From CAIWAH01 sp964602595 (GTDB lineage: Bacteria > Verrucomicrobiota > Verrucomicrobiia > Limisphaerales > UBA9464): a DNA stretch of 64,000 nucleotides. Every line of letters starts with the position of its first letter. Position 1 is the stretch's first letter. The DNA lies in NCBI GenBank assembly GCA_964602595.1, contig CAZRRO010000007.1, forward strand, positions 186,001 through 250,000, given 5' to 3'. Below, one piece after another: positions 18,934 through 27,538 of this stretch. The translations under genes were made by a program, and so were the position numbers. A model generated the notes under the pieces. It was not told where the DNA came from and ran no database searches. It was given only the letters and a program-made list of their open reading frames with translations.

Positions 18934-20652
18934 ATGAGCGCAGTTTCCACCCTGTTCCGTGATGCCGGGTGCCGCTGGAATCACTTCCGGCGCGTTTGTT
19001 TCGGCCTAGCCACCGTCCTGTTCCTGCCCGCCGCTGGCGCTCCGCCCACCTTGGAGCACTTCTATCCGGTTGCGTTCGCCCGGGGCACTACCAACACCGT
19101 CGCGGCCATCGGGAAGTTTGATCCATGGCCCGTGGAATTCCGGGTGGAAGGGCAGGGCATCACCCTCACTACGGCGACCAACAAAGGTGCCGTCGAAATC
19201 GTCGTGGCACCCGACGCGGCGGTTGGGACCTGTCTCGTCCGGGCATTCAACGCGGAAGGAGCCAGTGCGCCCCGGTTTCTTGTGGTCACGGACTCGCCGT
19301 CGTTGGCCGAAGTTGAACCCAACGACGACCGCGCCAAGGCGCAGGTCGTCACCAACCTGCCCGCGTGGATCAATGGGCGCCTCGACAAGAACGGTGACGT
19401 GGACCAGTTCGCCGTGGACTTGGCGGCTGGCCAGAGCGTGGTCGCGTCTGTGCAGGCTTACGTGCTCCAATCGCCGGTGGACGCCGCGTTGCGCTTGTTT
19501 GATCCGCGGGGTGTCGAGTTGCTCTTCAACCACGACGACGGACGCACGCTGGACCCGCAATTGGCATTCACGGCCGAACGTGCCGGGCGACATACGTTGC
19601 AGGTGTTCGGCTTCGCGCACCCGGCGGGTTCGGAGGTCCGATTTACCGGCAACGACAAATGCGTTTACCGCCTCCACCAGGCCACCGGCCCGGTGGTCAG
19701 TCATACGCTGCCGCTGGGCGTGCAGCGCGGCGTGACCAATTCGCTGCAACTATTCGGCTGGAACCTGGGGGCGCTGGCGGTCGCGGCCGCCGGGGTGGCG
19801 ACGAATGTCGGGTGGTGGACGCCGACGATCCCGGGTGTCGAACGCCTGCTACGCCTGCCGGTGGGCGACGGACCCGAACTGCTGGAGCACGAGCCCAATG
19901 CGACCGCCGTGACCGCACAGGAACTGCCCGTGCCGGGCGCCGTGAGCGGCCAAATTGATCCGGTGGGCGACGTGGACCGGTTCGCCTTCGCGGCGAAGAA
20001 GGACGAGCGGTTCGCCTTCGGCGTGCAGTCGGCCGCGTTGGGATTTCCGTTGGACGCTTGGTTGGCAGTGGAGAACGCCGACGGTAAGGAACTCACCCGC
20101 AACGACGATGCGACCAGTGCCGATCCGCAACTCGACTGGACCGCGCCGGCGGACGGGCGCTTCGTGCTCGCGGTCGGGAGCCTGCTCCGACGTGGCGGCC
20201 CCGATCAGCTTTACCGCCTGAGCCTGGCCCGGGCGGTGCCGGATTTCCGGGTCACGGTCGAGGCCGCCGCCTTCACTCTCACCGCCGGCGCGACCAACGA
20301 CGTGAAGCTCGCCATCGCACGGCTGGCGGGACATGCCGGTAAACTGACCGCCCGCGTCGAAGGTTTGCCGGCGGAGGTTGCCGCGGCCGCCGTCGAGGTC
20401 GCCGAAAAGGCAACGGAAGCCACGCTGCGCTGGTCCGCGCCGACGAATGCGCCGTCGTTCAACGGCCCGGTGCGGATTGTCGTGACGGGCGACGGACTCG
20501 AACGGCGCGCCGTGTTCCCGCTGGCGACCACCGGTGAGAACAACGGCGTGCCACAGGGTTTCACCGACCTGCTCATCCGCGAGACGGATTCACTCTGGCT
20601 GACCGTGCTGCCGCCGAAGGCGCCCGAAGCGAAGCCCGACGAGAAGAAGTGA
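18934..20652 (+). CDS. Secreted protein with two pre-peptidase C-terminal (PPC) domains
   Basis: A 572-aa exported protein. A signal peptide is near residues 15-36. Two bacterial pre-peptidase C-terminal domains are recognisable by their starts: EVEPNDDRAKAQVVTNLPAWINGRLDKNGDVDQF near residue 125 and EHEPNATAVTAQELP...GQIDPVGDVDRF near residue 315, both with the E-x-N-D/A...G-x-D-x-D-x-F signature. Such proteins commonly lie beside DUF1501/PSD1 genes in this phylum and are thought to bind substrate or partner. It is probably cotranscribed with the DUF1501 gene just upstream. No catalytic domain is seen. Confidence 0.85.
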   Translation: MSAVSTLFRDAGCRWNHFRRVCFGLATVLFLPAAGAPPTLEHFYPVAFARGTTNTVAAIGKFDPWPVEFRVEGQGITLTTATNKGAVEIVVAPDAAVGTCLVRAFNAEGASAPRFLVVTDSPSLAEVEPNDDRAKAQVVTNLPAWINGRLDKNGDVDQFAVDLAAGQSVVASVQAYVLQSPVDAALRLFDPRGVELLFNHDDGRTLDPQLAFTAERAGRHTLQVFGFAHPAGSEVRFTGNDKCVYRLHQATGPVVSHTLPLGVQRGVTNSLQLFGWNLGALAVAAAGVATNVGWWTPTIPGVERLLRLPVGDGPELLEHEPNATAVTAQELPVPGAVSGQIDPVGDVDRFAFAAKKDERFAFGVQSAALGFPLDAWLAVENADGKELTRNDDATSADPQLDWTAPADGRFVLAVGSLLRRGGPDQLYRLSLARAVPDFRVTVEAAAFTLTAGATNDVKLAIARLAGHAGKLTARVEGLPAEVAAAAVEVAEKATEATLRWSAPTNAPSFNGPVRIVVTGDGLERRAVFPLATTGENNGVPQGFTDLLIRETDSLWLTVLPPKAPEAKPDEKK

Positions 20653-20679
20653 CGAGCCCGTTCTGACGCGCGACCCGTT

Positions 20680-20859
20680 TCACCACGTCACGACGGAATC
20701 CGCGGCGAAGACCTTCTCCACCAGTGCGGGGTAATCTGGCACCGGTTGCGTGAGGTCCACCACTTCAATCTGGGTTTGGCCGGCGGCGCGCTCGCGATTG
20801 AGCAACGTGGTGACCAGTTCGTCCGCCGGGCGGGTGAGGATGTGCAATTGGGTGGGCAT
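20680..20859 (-). CDS. DsrH/TusB-like 59-aa protein
   Basis: A short gene encoding 59 residues (MPTQLHILTRPADELV...AADSVVTW). The pattern of an N-terminal LHILTRP strand, a helix, an EVVDLTQ strand and a terminal VVTW fits the DsrH/TusB fold of sulfur-relay proteins, which end in a similar W. It lies 11 bp downstream of one DsrE-like gene and is the third member of a DsrE-DsrE/F-DsrH-like set. The conserved functional residues of true TusB cannot be confirmed, so a role in sulfur handling is inference from context. Confidence 0.65.
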   Translation of the reverse strand: MPTQLHILTRPADELVTTLLNRERAAGQTQIEVVDLTQPVPDYPALVEKVFAADSVVTW

Positions 20860-20870
20860 GGCGGGTAGAT

Positions 20871-21221
20871 TCAGAAGCGCAGCACGTAGGTGGCTTGGGC
20901 GGTGAGTTCGGCGAGGCGGTTGTCGTCGATGGCCTCAGTCTTCACCGTGAGTTCGCCGGCGTTGGCCAGTTCCGGCGCGCCGGCCTGCACGTAAACCGGC
21001 CGGCCGAAGTCCGCGACGATCGGCAGGTAGCGGGTGAAGTTGTCGTCCTCCTGGAGTTCATCGACCCATTCGCCCGCCGCGAGCACGGCCGGGCCGCGCA
21101 GGTAGAGGGTCACGTCGGCCTTCTTCCAGGCGCCGATGCCCGCGGCGATGCGGACGGCTTCGGCCGGGCGGGCGCTGGTGCGGGGATCGCTCGTCACGAG
21201 CAGGAGCAGCTTGGGTTTCAT
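20871..21221 (-). CDS. DsrE/DsrF-like family protein
   Basis: A 116-aa DsrE/TusD-like small protein. It begins KLLLLVTSDPRTSARPAEAVRIAAGIGAW (strand plus helix with the family's typical stretch that binds a small ligand), continues with DVTLYLRGPAVLAAGEW, and ends TYVLRF. It contains no cysteine, so it is unlikely to carry a persulfide itself and may be a structural partner. It is the middle gene of a three-gene minus-strand cluster with 10-bp spacings. Confidence 0.75.
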   Translation of the reverse strand: MKPKLLLLVTSDPRTSARPAEAVRIAAGIGAWKKADVTLYLRGPAVLAAGEWVDELQEDDNFTRYLPIVADFGRPVYVQAGAPELANAGELTVKTEAIDDNRLAELTAQATYVLRF

Positions 21222-21231
21222 CGCGGGAAAG

Positions 21232-21549
21232 TCAGTTGAAGCTCACAAACCGGTCCGTCGCCGCCACGAGGTCGCTGACCACAGTCAGGCCGGCGAAGGC
21301 CGCCGCGTCGTCCACCGGCACGCCGTGCTGATGCGCCCCGTAGGCGCAGGCGTAGAACTTGAGCCCCTGCGCCTTGAGCGCCTGTAGGCGCGGTTCGCGC
21401 ACGCCGAGCACCGCCTCGTCGAGGCAGTAGAGGTAAACGTCGCAACCCTTGCCCATGGCGGCGGCGGCGAACTCAACGCCGTGATGGAACGACGGCTCGG
21501 AGGGCTTGGCGGACAGCAGCACGCCCAGTTTTTTCCCGGTCAGCGACAT
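21232..21549 (-). CDS. DsrE family sulfur-relay-like protein
   Basis: A 105-aa DsrE family protein. It has the strand-helix start KLGVLLSAKPSEPSFHHGVEFAAAAMGKGCDVYLYCLDEAV and a later cysteine region YACAYGAHQHGVP, at the place where DsrE/TusD/YchN members carry the functional cysteine. First gene of a likely operon with two smaller homologues downstream. The known relatives transfer sulfur as persulfide to tRNA-thiolation or sulfur-oxidation machineries; no dsrAB, tusE or mnmA is in the window, so the acceptor is unknown. Confidence 0.8.
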   Translation of the reverse strand: MSLTGKKLGVLLSAKPSEPSFHHGVEFAAAAMGKGCDVYLYCLDEAVLGVREPRLQALKAQGLKFYACAYGAHQHGVPVDDAAAFAGLTVVSDLVAATDRFVSFN

Positions 21550-21613
21550 GGCGTCGTAGGAATAGCGGGCGAAGGCGGTGGAACCAAGGGAAGTTCACGG
21601 CGACGGCAGAGTA

Positions 21614-21634
21614 GGGCAGGCTGCTAGCCTGCCC
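21614..21634. repeat. REP-like palindrome
   Basis: A 9-bp perfect inverted repeat GGGCAGGCT / AGCCTGCCC around a 3-bp spacer, in the 133-bp gap between the DsrE cluster and the pseudopilin gene. It has no T-run and resembles dispersed intergenic palindromes (REP-type) rather than a terminator. Confidence 0.6.
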
Positions 21635-21682
21635 ACGTTGACACGGACGAAGTTCGCCCCCGCCCCGGTGAACCCGCATCGG

Positions 21683-22357
21683 CTAAGGAATCAGCAGGCG
21701 GAGGTTGGCGTTGGTCGCACCCAGCGCCGCCTTGAGGTAGCCGTTCAATTGTGCCGGGGTTGCCCGTTGAACGCTGCCATCGCCGAACAGGAGGTTGCCT
21801 CCTTGGGAATTGAGTTGCCGGGAGAATCCCAACTGGTTGGTGGAGCTCAGCATCAGCAGTCCCGGTCGTGGGTCCGCTCCATCGACGGTCAGATGACGGT
21901 CCCCGCTGAGAATGGATTGGGGTGACTCTTCTGTGGCGTCCAAACCGATGAAGTAACTGACATTGGCGTCGGTCAGGGTGGCGAAGTTCGTGGCCGCCTG
22001 GCGTTTCTGGTCTTCCGGGCACAATAGTGTCCGGGCCACGCTCAATTCGTTCGAAAGGGCCTTAAGGTGAGGAGCCACGCGCCAGGGCGGTGCCAGCAAT
22101 TCCTTGGTGCCCCCGTTGGTAACGCTCTGTTGCCACGGGTAGAGGCCCTCGTTGTCCGTGGCGAAGATTCGGGCTGCGAGGCCAATATTCTTCAGATTGC
22201 TGACGCAGCGGGTCCAAGACGGATGACTTTTGGTCTTCGCAAACATGGGCAAAACGAGCACGCCCAATAGCACCAAACACACGACGACCACCGACACTTC
22301 TACCATCGTGAACCCGTGGCGACGGGGTCGGCCGGGCAAACTTCGGGAGGTGTTCAT
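21683..22357 (-). CDS. Type II pseudopilin-like protein (prepilin N-terminal methylation site)
   Basis: A 224-aa protein with the type IV prepilin signature: a basic leader then GFTMVEVSVVVVCLVLLGVLVLPMF (G-1/F+1, E+5, hydrophobic helix). The body contains RCVSNLKNIGLAARIFATDNEGLYP, typical of Planctomycetes/Verrucomicrobia PulG/DUF1559-like proteins, and ends with the H-X9-DG-type GNLLFGDGSVQ segment. It would be cleaved by a prepilin peptidase and assembled into a pseudopilus or anchored at the inner membrane. No secretion apparatus genes are nearby, as is usual for these expanded families. Confidence 0.88.
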   Translation of the reverse strand: MNTSRSLPGRPRRHGFTMVEVSVVVVCLVLLGVLVLPMFAKTKSHPSWTRCVSNLKNIGLAARIFATDNEGLYPWQQSVTNGGTKELLAPPWRVAPHLKALSNELSVARTLLCPEDQKRQAATNFATLTDANVSYFIGLDATEESPQSILSGDRHLTVDGADPRPGLLMLSSTNQLGFSRQLNSQGGNLLFGDGSVQRATPAQLNGYLKAALGATNANLRLLIP

Positions 22358-22619
22358 GCGGCCAAGCTAAGCAAGCGCAGTGCCTACCCCGAGCCCCGGC
22401 GGGCGGCTTCGGTCGGGCTTGGGCAGGAGGTGAAGATGACCAAGACTGCCCCAACAGTGCCGCCGGTTCCGGACCGGCCGAACATAGGGTTATTTGGCGC
22501 TACGGCGGCGGGGCTGGCGCTCGCGCTGGGTAGGTGCGCCGCCTCGGGGATGGTGACGAATTCGCGTCGGCCGCATCCGTCGCTTGAACATCCGGGGCCG
22601 GCGGGCGTCCACTGGCGCC

Positions 22620-24227
22620 GTGCGTTGCCTCCGCCTGCTGCTGTTGCTGGGACTCTCCTGGCAGTTCCCGGATTTCGCGTCCGCCGCCGACGCCAAGGAG
22701 GCGCTGTGGAAACAATGGGACCGCGAGGCGGCCGCCTTCTTCGCCGGCCCGATCCAACGCTTCGAGGTGACGCTCGGCCGCCGGGAGCTGGACAACTTGC
22801 GGGACAACCCGCGCGAGAGCCAGCCGGCGACGGTCAAGGTCGGCACCAACGTCTTCGAGAAGGTCGCCGTCCACGTCAAGGGCTCGGCCGGCAGCACCCG
22901 GAGCATCGACGACAACCCGGCCCTGACTTTGAACTTCGACAAGTTCAAGCCGGGGCAACGCTGCTACGGCCTGAGCAAGCTCGCCCTGAACAACTCGGTC
23001 CAGGACTCCTCCTACCTGGACGAAAACCTGGCCAGTTGGCTTTACCTTTCCGCGGGTGTGCCAACCGCGCGGGCCTCGCACGCGCTGATGACGCTAAACG
23101 GCCGCTTCCTCGGGCTCTACGTGCTCAAGGAGGGCTACGACGGCGAATTCATCCGCCGTAACTTTACCGGGGGCACTAACGCCGCCGGCAACCTCTATGA
23201 CGGCGGGTTTGTCCGCGACATCACCACCAACCTCGAACGCGACGCCGGCAAAGGCGTGACCAATTGGAGTGATCTCACCCGGCTTCGCGCGACCTTACGC
23301 CTGCCGCCCGACCAGAAGCGGGCCGAGCTGGACAAGGTCTTGGATGTCGACCGTTTCCTCACCTATGTCGCCTTCCAGATGTTCACCGCGGACTGGGACG
23401 GTTACATCCGCAACCGCAACAACTACCGGCTCTACCTCGACCCGAGCGGCCGGGGAACCTTCATCCCGCACGGCATGGACCAGTTGTTCCGGCGCACGGA
23501 GGACCAGGTTCGCGACGGCTGGAGCGCGTATGTGCCGAACCGGGTCTTCGACTTGCCGGACCTTCGCGACCGGCTCCGGAAGCGCATGACCGAGCTCGCG
23601 GCGACGTCGTTCCAGGTGCAGCCGATCACCAACAAGATCGCCGAGATCCGCGAACGCATCCGGCAGGGCATGGCCGGCCTGCCCGGCAGCGACTGGCGCT
23701 ACGTCGATGGTGAAATCCGCCAGAAGCGGCGGATGATCGTCGAACGGATCGCGTTCGTGCAGGAGGAACTCCGCAGCTGGCCCGAGCCAATGAAGCCGTT
23801 GGCGGCTGGCACCGCGGTGAAGCTGGGCGAGTGGGAGCAGGTCCAGCAGAACGGCCGGGCGAAGTTCGACCGCCAGCCGCGGCGGGAAAGCGATCCGATC
23901 TCGCTCCACTTGGCCGCGGTGGAGGGCGACGTGATTGCTTCCTACCGGGCGCAAACCGGCAAACTGCCCGCCGGGGGCTACCGCCTTTCGGCGCGCGCGG
24001 CTACCCGGGACGTGCAGGCCTACACCGGTAACCTCGGCGGGGGCGTTGGCATCCGGGTCAGCGGGGCGCAGCGCGCGAACAAGCTCGAAGGCACGGCGGA
24101 TTGGACGCCGATTACTTTCGACTTCGAACTGGGGGGTGATGAGGAAACGTCCGTGATTCTCGAACTGCGGGCGACCAAGGGCGAAGTTTGGTTCGACCTC
24201 GGTTCAGTGAAATTGGTCCGCCGGTAA
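22620..24227 (+). CDS. CotH kinase-like family secreted protein
   Basis: A protein of about 535 aa of the CotH family, a divergent protein-kinase fold first known from spore coats but common in non-sporulating bacteria. A signal peptide (RCLRLLLLLGLSWQFPDFASA) follows GTG 22620; a TTG at 22584 is an alternative start. Family motifs: IHVKGSAGSTRSID-type segment (here VHVKGSAGSTRSIDDNPALTLNFDKF), SKLALNNSVQDSSYLDENLASWLY, GLYVLKEGYDGEFIRRNF, DWDGYIRNRNNYRLYLDP and FIPHGMDQLF. The C-terminal 140 residues form a beta-rich module (ISLHLAAVEGD...SVKLVRR), possibly carbohydrate-binding. The substrate is unknown; export suggests an envelope role. Confidence 0.85.
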   Translation: MRCLRLLLLLGLSWQFPDFASAADAKEALWKQWDREAAAFFAGPIQRFEVTLGRRELDNLRDNPRESQPATVKVGTNVFEKVAVHVKGSAGSTRSIDDNPALTLNFDKFKPGQRCYGLSKLALNNSVQDSSYLDENLASWLYLSAGVPTARASHALMTLNGRFLGLYVLKEGYDGEFIRRNFTGGTNAAGNLYDGGFVRDITTNLERDAGKGVTNWSDLTRLRATLRLPPDQKRAELDKVLDVDRFLTYVAFQMFTADWDGYIRNRNNYRLYLDPSGRGTFIPHGMDQLFRRTEDQVRDGWSAYVPNRVFDLPDLRDRLRKRMTELAATSFQVQPITNKIAEIRERIRQGMAGLPGSDWRYVDGEIRQKRRMIVERIAFVQEELRSWPEPMKPLAAGTAVKLGEWEQVQQNGRAKFDRQPRRESDPISLHLAAVEGDVIASYRAQTGKLPAGGYRLSARAATRDVQAYTGNLGGGVGIRVSGAQRANKLEGTADWTPITFDFELGGDEETSVILELRATKGEVWFDLGSVKLVRR

Positions 24228-24261
24228 TGCCCGTTCAGCGCGGCGGCGACGAGACGGCGGG

Positions 24262-25881
24262 TCAGTAGTCCTGCCCTTTGTTCATCGCACTGGAGTTGAA
24301 CTTACCCTTGGTGCCCGGGGTATTGACCTTGGGTGGCGAATCCAACGGCACGCCCGCGTTTCCGGGCTGAGGCTGCTGCTGTTGGCCGGGGCCTGGCTCG
24401 GACTGGGGTTTGCCGTCCTTGCCGGCCTGCTGGGCCAGCTGTTCGCGCAGGCCTTCCAGTTGTTTGCCCACTTGGTCGGCCTTCTGCGCGGTTTGTTCGG
24501 AGGGGCTCAGGCCTTGCAACTGATTGAGGGCCTGTTCCGCGCCTTCGAGGCGGGCGGCCTTGGACTCCATGGACTCCTTGTCGCCGCCATCCTTCATCAG
24601 CTTGTCGGCGAGCTTGTCGAGGGCCTGCTCCAACTTGTCCTGGGTGCGTTGCGCCTTGGGCGGGATGTTCTGGTTCTGCGGCTGGAGTTCCTGGGACTGC
24701 TGGTAGAAATCGAGCGCCTGCGTGAGCTGCTGGGTTTGCTGTTCTAGGTTGCTGACTTCCGCCTGCATCGCGAGCTGGTCGGCCAGGTCTTCCATCAGTT
24801 TGGCGAGGCGCCGGTTCGCCTCGTCGAGGGTGGCTTGGGCCAGTTGGTGTTTCGGTCGCTTGTCGAGGGCCTCCTCCGCCTTTTCCTTGGCCATGCGGAG
24901 GACGGCCAGCCGTTCCTTGGGCCAAGGCATGTTCGGCTCCAGCATCATGAGGTTCTGCGCGTGCTGGGTGAGCGCGTCGGCCAGGCGATCCTTGGCCTGC
25001 TCCAGCATGGACTCGATGTCCTTGTCCTGCGGCTTCAGCTGGTGGGCGTCCTCCAGCATCGCCACGCCTTCCTCGATTTCCTTGTAGTCGAGGCGCGGGA
25101 TGGGCGCCTCGAACCGGCTGGGATTCACCATGCGGGTGGTCAGGGCCTTGCGGGTTCCCTCCTTCGCGAGAGCCTTGGCTAACTGGTCGCGGGCGTTCTC
25201 TTCGCCGGCCTGGGCCTCGGGATTTTCCGGCGCCAGTTCGGTGGCTTGCTGGAACTTCTCAAACCCGCTGCGTAACTGGTCGATTTTCTGGGCCGGGGCG
25301 AGGGCGGGATTCTGGGCGGCGGTCAAGTTGCGTTTGGCCTCCTCCAGCAACAGCTGCAGGAGCTGTTGCCGGACGAAGTTGAAGTTGGCCTCGGTCGAAG
25401 GATCGTCGGAATCCTTCAGCGCCTCGGCGTAATGCCGGATCGAGTCCCGCCAGCGCGAAATGGTTTCGTCCAGATTGGCCTTCCGCGCCGCGAGTCCCAT
25501 GCGGAACTCGGCGTTGCCCTTCTGGAACTTCACGCGCCGCACCAACGGCCCCTTGCCCAACGCCTCCGCCCGGTCGAGCGACAGCAGCGCGTCGTCGAAC
25601 TTGCCCGCCGCGTAGGCGGCCACCGCGTGGTTGTAGAGCAGGCGGGCGTTGTCAGGATCGCGCTCCAACGCCGCGGCCAATGTCGCCAGGGCCTGGGCGG
25701 ACTGGCCGTTGGTGATCTGGGCCTGCAACGGCGCCACGTCGAGTGGAGCCGCGGGCGCGGACCCAAGGCTGGTGGCCCAGGCCAACAGGAGCAGTGGCAC
25801 CCACGTCAGGTGAAACCGAAGCCCGCACGCGGGACGGGACCGGGGCGTGGCGTTCCGGTGGCTGGGGCAGGGGGCACTCAT
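24262..25881 (-). CDS. TPR-repeat protein of the Bat operon (BatE/BatC-like)
   Basis: A 539-aa exported protein. The ATG at 25881 gives a signal peptide with the hydrophobic core WVPLLLLAWATSLGSAPAAP. TPR-like repeats follow (ATLAAALERDPDNARLLYNHAVAAYAAGKFDDALLSLDRAEAL), then a long helical, Gln/Glu/Ala-rich section (to about residue 490) and a Pro/Gln/Gly-rich tail. It is the last gene of the moxR-DUF58-VWA operon, the usual place of BatC/BatE TPR partners of VWA proteins. Length is large for a Bat TPR protein because of the extra helical section. Confidence 0.8.
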   Translation of the reverse strand: MSAPCPSHRNATPRSRPACGLRFHLTWVPLLLLAWATSLGSAPAAPLDVAPLQAQITNGQSAQALATLAAALERDPDNARLLYNHAVAAYAAGKFDDALLSLDRAEALGKGPLVRRVKFQKGNAEFRMGLAARKANLDETISRWRDSIRHYAEALKDSDDPSTEANFNFVRQQLLQLLLEEAKRNLTAAQNPALAPAQKIDQLRSGFEKFQQATELAPENPEAQAGEENARDQLAKALAKEGTRKALTTRMVNPSRFEAPIPRLDYKEIEEGVAMLEDAHQLKPQDKDIESMLEQAKDRLADALTQHAQNLMMLEPNMPWPKERLAVLRMAKEKAEEALDKRPKHQLAQATLDEANRRLAKLMEDLADQLAMQAEVSNLEQQTQQLTQALDFYQQSQELQPQNQNIPPKAQRTQDKLEQALDKLADKLMKDGGDKESMESKAARLEGAEQALNQLQGLSPSEQTAQKADQVGKQLEGLREQLAQQAGKDGKPQSEPGPGQQQQPQPGNAGVPLDSPPKVNTPGTKGKFNSSAMNKGQDY

Positions 25882-25900
25882 CGCGCGTTTCCTCGTGGTT

Positions 25901-26947
25901 TTATTCGACGGCCGGTTTGAGGCGGATGGCCGGCAGCTTCCGGTTGGCTGCCCGTCGATCGCTGCCAAGCCAGACTCGCGCCAGCAGGCACAGCACGGCG
26001 AGCGCGAGCGGCAGTTGATACAGTTCCCGGTAGTTCTTCAGGTCCGACTTGGCCGCGGCTTCCGCCAAGGGTTGCAGCACTTCCTTGCGCAGCTGGGCCA
26101 AACCTTCGCCCCGTTCGCCCAGGCGGAAGTAGCGTCCGCCGCTGGCCGCTGCGAGGCGTTGGAGATTGCTCTCGTTGAGCCGGGAAATGACCTGCTGGCC
26201 GAAGGAATTCTTGGCCGTGCCCCCGCCGTAGGCGTGCAGCGGCACCGTGCCCCCGGTGGTCGTGCCCACGCCGATCGTGCAGACCGTGAGGCCGAGCTGG
26301 CGCTTGAGCCGGCGGGCCAGTTCCACGGGCGCACCGGAAAAATCCTCACCGTCCGAAACGAGGATCAGCAGGCGTTGCGGCACCTGGTTGCTCGTGAAAT
26401 AGCGGCCCGCCCGCTCGAGGGCGGAACCCAAAGCCGAGCCCGTGAGGTCGATGAACTGCTCGGGGTCGAGGTAATGGACCGTGGTGCGCAGGGCCAGCGT
26501 GTCGAACGTCAGCGGCGCATTGAGGAATGCGACTTGGCTGAAGGTCAGCAGACCGATGCGGTCGGCCTTGGTGTCGGCGAGGAAACGGTCAATGGCGTTG
26601 GTCGCGACGTTCCAGCGGCTGGGTTTCACATCCATCGTCAGCATGGAGCGCGAGGAATCCAGGGCGATGAGGTAGGGCACGCCCTGGAGTTCCGATTGTT
26701 CGTCGCGCTCGAAGTAGAGCGGACGGGCCAGGGTCAGCAGCAGCAGGGCAAAGGCGCCCAAGACGAGCGCGAGATTGAGGCGCTCCGCTCCCGGGTTCGC
26801 CGCCGGCTTGGCCCAAGTCTTCACGCCGCCGCCGGCAAATTGTTCCCGCAAGCGGGCTCGGCGCCGATTGCCCCAACGAAGCAACAGCCACAGCAGCGCC
26901 GTGAGGAATGGCGCGCTGATCAGCAGCCAGGTGTGGGCGAACTTCAT
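25901..26947 (-). CDS. VWA-domain membrane protein (BatB/BatA-like)
   Basis: A 348-aa protein with N-terminal transmembrane helices (residues 7-23 and 56-75), a von Willebrand factor A domain with the metal-site motif DSSRS (in PYLIALDSSRSMLTMD) and ILVSDGEDFSG, and a C-terminal transmembrane helix (LPLALAVLCLLARVWL). Bat proteins are implicated in envelope or stress functions with MoxR ATPases. Its ATG overlaps the stop of the upstream DUF4375 gene by 4 bp (ATGA), suggesting translational coupling. The TPR gene starts 19 bp downstream. Confidence 0.88.
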   Translation of the reverse strand: MKFAHTWLLISAPFLTALLWLLLRWGNRRRARLREQFAGGGVKTWAKPAANPGAERLNLALVLGAFALLLLTLARPLYFERDEQSELQGVPYLIALDSSRSMLTMDVKPSRWNVATNAIDRFLADTKADRIGLLTFSQVAFLNAPLTFDTLALRTTVHYLDPEQFIDLTGSALGSALERAGRYFTSNQVPQRLLILVSDGEDFSGAPVELARRLKRQLGLTVCTIGVGTTTGGTVPLHAYGGGTAKNSFGQQVISRLNESNLQRLAAASGGRYFRLGERGEGLAQLRKEVLQPLAEAAAKSDLKNYRELYQLPLALAVLCLLARVWLGSDRRAANRKLPAIRLKPAVE

Positions 26948-27507
26948 GGAGACGATTTTGTCCGTGGTGGCGTGACAAGAATTGCGTCAGTTGGTGTGCC
27001 GCTGTTCAACACTGCAAGCTTCGCTGAGGGAAAGTGTTCTAGATGGGCTCGAATGTATTCGGTGAGCTGGAGCATTGTCGTAGCACCCAAGTTGGTGATT
27101 CGGTCCCCAAGTTCATTGATTGGTGAGCGTTGGGTTCCGCGTAGCTGTTTTTGGCAGGCCATGAAGTCCCTACGCATTTCGCAGTCTAGGTGTGGGGCTT
27201 CACCCGGAAACATCTTGGCCGCCGCATCGATGCAGTCAGCCGCCTCCGACGCTCCGATTCTTCGGAATGCATCAGAGAGTTGCCGATACGAAGGGCTCTC
27301 CTCCCAGTCATGCTCGAAGAGCGATTCCAAGTCTTCATTGTCTACAAGCCCTTGAACCTTTTGGACGATCAATACCGTAAGGGCAGGTTCTGGCAGAGTG
27401 AAAAGACCGCAGTTCGCATTATCGGCAGCGGTCTGACCGTCGTCCGTAGCTGCTTCCACCACCGCCCAAAGCGAAGTGGGTAGCGTATCTGCTGGCACTC
27501 CGATCAT
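26944..27507 (-). CDS. DUF4375-like protein embedded in the Bat operon
   Basis: A 187-aa soluble protein resembling DUF4375 (DMP19-like): VQKVQGLVDNEDLESLFEHDWEESPSYRQLSDAFRRIGASEAADCIDAAAKMFP has the family's N...F.N..G......AL..IGA...A..... pattern. ATG 27507 was chosen because a strong GGGAGGAA site lies 9 nt upstream. It looks less GC-rich than the genes around it and separates the two VWA genes that are normally adjacent, so it is probably an insertion into the operon that has become coupled to the downstream gene (4-bp overlap). Function unknown. Confidence 0.75.
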   Translation of the reverse strand: MIGVPADTLPTSLWAVVEAATDDGQTAADNANCGLFTLPEPALTVLIVQKVQGLVDNEDLESLFEHDWEESPSYRQLSDAFRRIGASEAADCIDAAAKMFPGEAPHLDCEMRRDFMACQKQLRGTQRSPINELGDRITNLGATTMLQLTEYIRAHLEHFPSAKLAVLNSGTPTDAILVTPPRTKSSP

Positions 27508-27538
27508 GCCGCAATTCCTCCCAGTCTTGGGTTCGCGC

